From: Solanum dulcamara
Taxonomy: Eukaryota > Streptophyta > Magnoliopsida > Solanales > Solanaceae
Direction: 5' to 3'
DNA: 64,000 nucleotides
Assembly (NCBI RefSeq): GCF_947179165.1
Contig: NC_077242.1
Span: 22,477,097-22,541,096, forward strand
Shown: positions 58,001-64,000 of the stretch, one piece after another
How positions within the stretch are numbered: the stretch's first letter is position 1
Layout of the letters: each line of letters opens with the position of its first letter
Program-made: the position numbers and the translations under genes
Notes under the pieces: model-generated
Told to the model about the DNA's origin: nothing
The model's database searches: none
Seen by the model: the letters and a program-made list of their open reading frames with translations, nothing else

Positions 58001-58473
58001 TTCTACGTTTTGTCAAATTAGCATCTTGCAAATAGCTAAACAAATTTGCTGCTTTTCTCATTGGGGTTGTATGAGACTTATTCATGTTTAATCACTGTTG
58101 TGGCTTCTTCTATTGACATAAGTTTCTTACACATTGTAGTGGCTCTTCATGTTTCAATCTCTCGTGGATTTGTTGCTGGTGCCGATGTCCTAGAATGAAG
58201 ATGCCGGACTGCTGTATCTGCAATTTATGTAACTGCTGCCCATCTATCAGTTGCTCAATACCTAAGTGTCAATGTTTCTCCTGTCCACGGTCTAAATGCT
58301 GCAGCAAGCCTGTCTGCAAATGGAGTTGCTGTAGCTTAAAATGTCCTCCTTGCTTTCGCTGTTCCTCTTGTAGACCATGTACATGTACATGTTCTTATCC
58401 TAGATGTCCAAAGTTAAATTGTAGTTGCTGCTGTAAAAAGTGCTGCTGCTTCTGCCCTTGCTACTTTTGTTAG
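55010..58473 (+). CDS. Heterotrimeric G protein gamma subunit, type C (AGG3/GS3/DEP1 class)
   Basis: Exons are 55010-55159, 56782-56834, 56965-57009, 57095-57142 and 58140-58473. All introns are GT-AG and the phases agree, giving 209 residues. Residues about 25-82 form the gamma-like domain: a coiled coil ([20 protein letters not shown]), then [20 protein letters not shown] and the SDPLIPT end that contacts G-beta. A basic [12 protein letters not shown] segment follows. The last exon encodes about 111 residues with roughly 39 cysteines and no CaaX box, the hallmark of type C subunits. These bind G-beta at the plasma membrane and tune organ and seed size. In the family the Cys-rich tail often reduces the activity of the N-terminal domain; that role is inferred here. 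Exon 4 has a tandem GTAGTAG acceptor. Confidence 0.93.
55772..55985. mobile_element. MITE in intron 1 of the G-gamma gene
   Basis: The left tip AGCCTGTTTGATTG and the right tip CATCCAAACAGGCT are inverted repeats. Internal AAGTGTTTTTAAGCACTTAT and GGCTTATAAGC are also self-complementary. About 210 bp, non-coding, probably hAT-derived. A clean 8-bp duplication is not evident. Confidence 0.75.
57088..57097 (+). other. Tandem NAGNAG-type splice acceptor
   Basis: CTCGTAGTAG offers AG at 57094 and at 57097. Using the first gives PLIPTRIKKT, and using the second gives PLIPTIKKT. Both keep frame into exon 4. Confidence 0.8.
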
Positions 58474-59702
58474 TAGTCCTAATACTAAATCATGCAATAA
58501 TATTTCTATATGAAACTTCTATAAAATTGTGAATATTTTTGTCTGGAATAGCATTTGAAGTTACCTTGTTTCCTATCATTATGAATTTTGGGATGACAAA
58601 TGGTTCACAGCGGATTTTTTTTGAGAATTCAAGAGAAAGACAAGCCTTTTAATATTACGATAGATGTTTAAGTGGAAGTGAATATTTCAACCATACTATT
58701 TGTCTATTAGAATACTGTCGATTCTATTTCACTCGAAGTCATAATAGCAAGAGTTTTAACCTGTCCTCCTCTGTACAGCTTTGCATTATTTTTTCTCTAT
58801 TTTTAACTTGTCTTGCATCAACCTGTTTTTACTCCTGTTAAGTTTTCTTTTACCCCTTTTATTTTACTTGTTCATTTTCATTTAGTCTGCCTTGTCATGC
58901 CCCACATAATAACTTCTCTGTCATGTCCATCTCTAGTCTTTGTATCCATACTGGTATGATCCAAGGCCCATAAAACAAGGGTATGTAGGTCCATAGTTGA
59001 GCTTGAGTCAGTACCTCCTAATGAGGGAGCTAAACAAGGGATAGAAGTATATGTACTGTTCAAACTAAAAGTTTGGTAAAAAATTTATTGGTGTTTTATA
59101 TTGGTCGCTTTACAATATATGTCAAATTTGAACTCTATTTGGAATAGATTTTGATGCTCAATTTAACATAGTTCAGTCAACCCAAACATACATAAAAAAA
59201 ATAAAATGGTACTAAAACCTCATTTGTTTTTATTAATATTAAGATGTTTGAATCTGAATGCACATCTGAATATTAAGACGTGCATTAAGATTAGAGGTCT
59301 GCATCTGAATACACATCTAAATATTAAGATATTGCATTAAGATCTGAATACTAAATAGTTAAGATTGTTTGTTTTCTCAACATTTGAATGTATAAAATTG
59401 TCTTTGTTTAACAAAAGTTATATACAATTCAAATAAAATATTGAATTGATCTAATATTATATCAATAAAATATTTTAATTTTTTATATGAAATTTGGTGG
59501 TGGTAATAATTAATGATGGTGATTGTTTGTTGATTTATTTTTCAATGTGTGTGTCGATTTGGGATGGTGTTAATTGATGATAGTGATTGTGAGTAGTATC
59601 TTATGGTATAATGGTTGGCATTAGTGTTTAACTGTGGTTGTTGGTGTGACAGCTCATAAGTAATAGTAGAATGATACTGATAGCTAATAATTGTGATGAA
59701 TG
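58474..59702. other. 3' flank of the G-gamma gene, no gene seen
   Basis: This contains the presumed 3' UTR. At 59215-59400 repeated words such as CATCTGAATATTAAGA and TTTGTTTTTATTAATATTAA resemble a Solanaceae hAT-type MITE, but I could not pair the ends. Confidence 0.45.
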
Positions 59703-59940
59703 ATTGTAACGACTCGTTAGGTTATTTTGTGTACTAGAGTTTCTTATTCCATAAAAGACTCTTCCAGTAGATTCTAAATGGAGATTTTGGACTATTCGGT
59801 AACTCCGGTTATTTAGTTGACGGATAATTTTAGATAATTAATTTAATTTGTGGACTAATTTGATAATTTATTTAATACCCTATACCACTTGCCCATATTT
59901 ATTAAAATAAATTTGTAGGATTTGTCACTTTTCGTACATA
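59703..59940 (+). mobile_element. Chromovirus LTR start fragment
   Basis: TTGTAACGACTCGTTAGGTT followed by GTACTAGAG and TAGACTCTTCC-like words resembles the first 200 bases of a TGTAACGACCCG-type LTR. It is truncated and no primer site or coding region follows. Confidence 0.5.
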
Positions 59941-61619
59941 ACTAGTTTAGTTTACGTGCTTTGCACGTATACCTCACGTTAATCAATAACATTATATATA
60001 AGAAGAACAAAATTATTAGAAAGTAACAATTAATGTCTTAACTGTAAAAATAAATGTTAGATCTATCTAAAAGACAAGAATTTCATATATGAAGGTTAAA
60101 AACTTATTAAAAAAATAAGAACCTCTTCATTTTTAAATTCTTTTATTTATTTATCACAATTTAAGTAAAATTTATACAAGGTAAAAATATTAATTTTAAA
60201 GTCTTAAATATTTGAACTTCCAATATAGTTCAAATAAGGAAATACATATAAGAAGTGACAGCTATTTTCAAAGGGTAAAAGAGACAAACAACATTACGTA
60301 TATTAACCTTCACAAAACCCCTTTCTGGATATTAGGATTTCAGTTTAAATAATGAAGTAAAATGTCAAAACTTTCTAATTTTACTGCGTATATTAACCTC
60401 TAAGCTCCTCTCTAATTTATTTTTAATCCAAACACCCAATGGGACAATTTCTTAACAGAAAATCAACTGTACAAAATCAGCCCAAATGCTGACTCGATCC
60501 AAAAAATAAAATACCTGATGCAACAAAATTATTACACAAAGTCAATATAGGAAAGTGGAAAGACATAGCCCAGGAGCTTCTTCTCCCTTTATCTTCCGTG
60601 GATTTTGATGTCTGCATCTACTGCTTCTGTCCTCGAGACACCAGCAATGAAGATAAGCTATGCAAGGTGTATAACTTAATTTATGAAGAGGAACAACTCA
60701 AAAAAAGCAGCAACAGTGCAAAAAGGAAAGATAAAGAGTTTTCCTCTAATAGTGGTGCAAATCAGCAAAACCAACACCAAGCAAGGTAAATGCTCCATCT
60801 ACGATCCAAGAAACTATTTAATTTAGATGAATGGTTAAATTTTTCTGCGTAATTCTCAGAGATCAACTGGATCTGGACAACAACTGTGCTTAGTTCGACC
60901 TGTTCTAATGACCAACACCAACCAAGGTAAAGTTCTTTCAAATTTGAGATTATGAGACACAATCTCTATCAAAATAACTCTTCTTCAGCATCTGGACAGA
61001 AGTAGAACTGGTGGGTATTGAAAGACCACCACAGCTAAGCTTAACAACAAATAAGCACCAGTGATATCAAACGAACCAAGTAACACTAAATTTTAAAATA
61101 AAAATCAAGCTCATTATCCATCCTTCTATCGGTTGAATTCCTAACGAAATTACTACCACCATATAAAGTCTAGCTAATAAGGTTGATTTTACTTCAACTA
61201 AATTTAGAGTAGTGGAACAAAGCATCTGAAATTAAGGAAATATGGCTAATAAGATTAGTTTGCAGAAGGAAGTTAAGTGCTGGTTTAGTACCGGATAATA
61301 CCTCAAATCTCTCACCAGGTGCAAGGTAGTGACAACCAAACAAAATAGCTTCAAACTTAACTAACGCTTGAACAAATTATCACAAGTAGCCTTACTTGTA
61401 TCTCAGAAATAAAAATTGTAAATATACACTATCAAGTGGATGAACTCCTTTGTCTAACTCTCAGGTTGGGAATGCTAAGCTTGTCCAATTTTATAATCTT
61501 TTTGCCTTCTGTTGGAACTTCATTGAATGACTTAAATTAATATGTACCTGCAAAACTAAAAGTTAGATTAGCAAAATATTCAGCAAAAGTATATTTTCCT
61601 CCATTAAGGAGTGTTGTAC
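59941..61619. other. Intergenic region with an unassigned short frame
   Basis: A 63-residue frame at 60598-60789 (DVCIYCFCPRDTSNEDKLCK) is followed by a GCAAGGTAAATG donor-like site. A related phrase ACCAACACCAACCAAGGTAA recurs at 60910. It could be an exon of an unknown gene or debris. I recognise no family and no other gene in this stretch. Confidence 0.35.
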
Positions 61620-62100
61620 TCATACTATGATGGTCCTCTTGATTCTTTCAATTTCCTTAACCTCCATATCAATATTCCAAGGGCACATCCAATCACCATT
61701 GATAATGTTGACCATTGCTAATGAATCTGTCTCCACAATAATATTTGATTGTTGATACTCCAGACAGAAATAAGTCCCTCTCTAGTAGCCCCTAGCCTCA
61801 GCTACTAGATTAAAAGTATTAGCAATTTGGAAACCTTTTGCTACTATTAGATCACCTTCATGATTCCTTAAATAAAAAGCAGTAGCACTAGGCCCTGGGT
61901 TCCCTCTAGATGCACCATGACAATTACATTTCACCCAATCATAGGGAGGAGGACTCCACCAAAACACCTTGCAATGAAAAGTGGGTCTATACTGATCCAG
62001 TGAAGATACTATCATTGTCCAGAAACTAGGAACAGTTGCACTGAACTTCAATCTAAAAAACTTTATCAGAGTATCATTGATATCCCATAACACCTTGTTT
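61620..62100 (-). pseudogene. RNase H domain fragment of non-LTR type
   Basis: On the minus strand it reads WWSPPPYDWVKCNCHGASRG, NPGPSATAFYLRNHEGDLI, FNLVAEARGY, a stop, then NIIVETDSLAMVNIINGDW. This is the plant RVT_3-type RNase H found at the end of L1-like elements and in stand-alone host copies. The first catalytic Asp (normally NxDGAS) is His, and a stop splits the domain. It is joined in frame to the gypsy polyprotein tail upstream on the same strand. Confidence 0.78.
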
Positions 62101-64000
62101 CTAGAATAGAAACCACCATATAGAATAGTGTTTCTCTCCTCGTCAAAGGATAAATCCTGATCTAAAGAAATCGAGTCCCACCGAATCACATGAGAATCAT
62201 TATGTTAATATCGCTTAAGCATCGATACATGAAACATGTGATAAACTGCTGAAAGGTTTGGAGGCAAGGCTAATTTATAGGCTGACTCCCCATACTTCTC
62301 CAAAATCTCAAAAGGGCTAATAAACCTTGGATTGAGATTCCCTTTCCTCCCAAACCTCATCATACCCTTAGTGGGTGACACCAAAAGCAACACTCGCTCA
62401 ATAATGGCAAAGGACATATCAAAAATATGTTTGTCTGCATGGTTCTTCTGCCTACTTTGGACAGTCACAAGGTGCTGCTAGATCAACTTCATTTTATCCA
62501 TGGAGTCTCTCAACAAATTGGTTCCCCAAGGTTATACCCCAAAAGAATCAAACCACCTCACGGGAGATCTACACCTCCTCCCGTACAAAACCTCAAATGG
62601 TGCTATCTGGATGCTGGAATGGTTGTTGTTGTTATAAGAAAACTCCACAAGAGGTAGGGATTGGTACCAATGACCGCCAAAGTCCATGACACAAGCTCGA
62701 AGCATGTCCTAAAGCACCTGAATAGTTCGCTCCAATCGACCATCGGTTTGAGGATGAAAAGCGGTACTCAACTCAAGCTTGGTACCAATCTTCTCCTGTA
62801 TAAAACTTCAAAAATGAGAGGTAAACTACCAATAGAAATGGACACTCCATGCAACCGAATAATCTCACAGATGTAGATCCTATCCAACTGCTTCGTATTA
62901 TTGCTAGTCTTCAACAGAATGAAATGAGTCAATTTAGTCAACTGATCCACAATCATCCAAACTGAATCATGCTTACCTAAAGTCAAGGGTAACCCCGTCA
63001 CAAAGTCCATAGTATTGTGCTTCCACTTTCACTCGAGAATAGGCATCCTTTGCATAGAACCACCCAATTTTTTATGCTCATACTTCGCTTGTTGGCAATT
63101 CAAACACTTAGGTACAAAATCTACGATGTTTCTATTCATGCCACACCACCATTATGTTGTTTCAAATCATAAAACATCTTTGTTGTTCTTGGGTGAATAG
63201 AATAATTTGAACAATAAGCCTTCTCTGATATCATACGCACCTAATCACCAACCTTTGGCAAACAAATACAACCTCTAATCCTCAAAACTCCCTCAGGATC
63301 AAGGAAAGCCGATTTAGCTTCACCTCTCAATACTTTATTCCGAATCATTCTCAACTTGTCATTATCAAACTGATGGGCAAAAATTTGATCAATCAAGGTA
63401 GACCTAGCCTCCACGAAGGTCAAAATGCTATGAGCCATAGAGATATAAAGTCGGACCAACTATCTAGACAATGACTGAACCTCTAAAATGAAATGCCTCT
63501 CCTCTGCCTTAAGAAAGGCTAAACTATCCATACTAGGTGCTATCCAGCTCAGGGCATCCGCCACTATATTAGCCTTGCCCGGATGATAAAGAATGGTGAT
63601 GTTATAGTCTTTCAATATGTTTAACCACCTACCCTGCCTTATGTTCAAATTCGGCTGAGAAAAGATATACTTAAGGCTATAGTGATTGGTAAAGACCTCA
63701 CAACGCATACCATAAAGATAGTGTCTCTATAAATTCAAAAACAATACCACCGTTGCTAACTCCAAATTATGAGTAGGGTATTTATTCTCATGCACCTTTA
63801 GTTGTTGAGAACCATAGGCTATAAATCTCCCCTTCTATATCAAAACACCATAAAAATGGCACCCAAAGCATCACAAAATATAATGAAAGACACACCCTTC
63901 TCGAGTAATATTTGAATAGGAGCTTAGGTCAATAACTTCTTGAGCTTTTGAAAGCTCGCCTCACACTCATCATTCCACTGAAATGCCACGGTCTTTTTAG
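62101..64000 (-). pseudogene. Gypsy (chromovirus-type) pol, minus strand, partial
   Basis: The element enters from the right edge. In order on the minus strand: the RNase H start (VAFQWNDECEASFQKLKKLL; SFIIFCDA) near 63990-63850, RNase H end (63460-63708: [34 protein letters not shown]), the pre-integrase linker (63241-63459), and the integrase core (62768-63010: MDFVTGLPLTLGKHDSVWMI). It ends with the C-terminal part (62205-62468: GMMRFGRKGNLNPRFISPFE; VYHMFHVSMLKRY) and, after one stop, HVIRWDSISLDQDLSFDEE. The order matches a Tekay/Del-like polyprotein. Frameshifts and stops are present, and gag, protease and most of RT lie beyond the window. Confidence 0.85.

Noticed and set aside
58878..59063. 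Minus-strand 61-residue frame
   Set aside because: No recognisable domain, located in the 3' flank of the G-gamma gene, and likely chance.
60598..60789. Small Cys-containing protein gene
   Set aside because: No family match, no convincing start or partner exons, and the repeated phrase at 60770 and 60910 suggests local duplication. I left it only as a note in the intergenic entry.

Overview
This is a plant nuclear window, almost certainly from a Solanaceae genome. The supporting signs are GT-AG introns, AT-rich intergenic DNA, a LINE 3' tail of the TS-SINE/RTE type found in nightshades, SolS-like SINE sequence, and Tekay-type chromoviruses with long LTRs that start TGTAATGACC. Species cannot be fixed from the sequence alone.

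Three host genes are well supported, all on the + strand. An intronless cation/calcium exchanger (CCX family) lies at 14-1912. A two-exon type I MADS-box gene lies at 4868-5907. A five-exon gene for a type C, cysteine-rich heterotrimeric G protein gamma subunit (AGG3/GS3/DEP1 class) lies at 55010-58473. Together they occupy about 6.4 kb of the 64 kb; the rest is mostly transposable elements and their debris.

From 6396 to 45628 the window is one nested retrotransposon complex of about 39 kb that can be unpicked layer by layer. (1) The outer layer is a minus-strand LTR element. Its LTRs are at 6396-6974 and 45134-45628, with flanking 5-bp duplications GCATA/GTATA. (2) Inside it is a plus-strand Tekay-like chromovirus, with 5' LTR 7949-10688, a Met-tRNA primer site at 10691, broken gag-pol, and 3' LTR starting at 38001. 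(3) That element's gag is split by a second chromovirus LTR (11890-12927 plus about 19753-20117). This LTR in turn holds an Athila-like fragment whose LTR copies lie in inverted orientation (12928-14139 and 18399-19752). (4) The Tekay reverse transcriptase is split by a near-complete Athila-like element (21311-35596) with both LTRs, primer site, gag, protease, RT-RNase H, integrase, an env-position ORF and a 5-bp target duplication ACTGT/ACTAT. (5) The Tekay 3' LTR is itself split by a degenerate gypsy gag fragment (about 38193-41820) and by an antisense solo LTR (42368-43759, duplication GGAGG/GAAGG).

Downstream lie a minus-strand Ty1/copia-type LTR with primer site (47391-47902), a minus-strand RTE-clade LINE (about 48433-51960), two non-autonomous inverted-repeat elements (52391-53667 and about 53730-54765), the G-gamma gene with an intronic MITE, and at the right edge a minus-strand gypsy polyprotein whose tail is joined to a non-LTR-type RNase H domain.

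The most unusual pattern I see is that four different LTR families here each carry a cluster of their own short CpG-containing palindrome: TTCGCGATCGCGAA-like, TCGCTWAAGCGA, CTACGACCCGTAG-like and GTCCGCGWCGCGGAC-like. The sequences are unrelated but the architecture is the same. I saw no defence-type or other gene system of bacterial kind. Nothing coding in the transposon regions looks intact.
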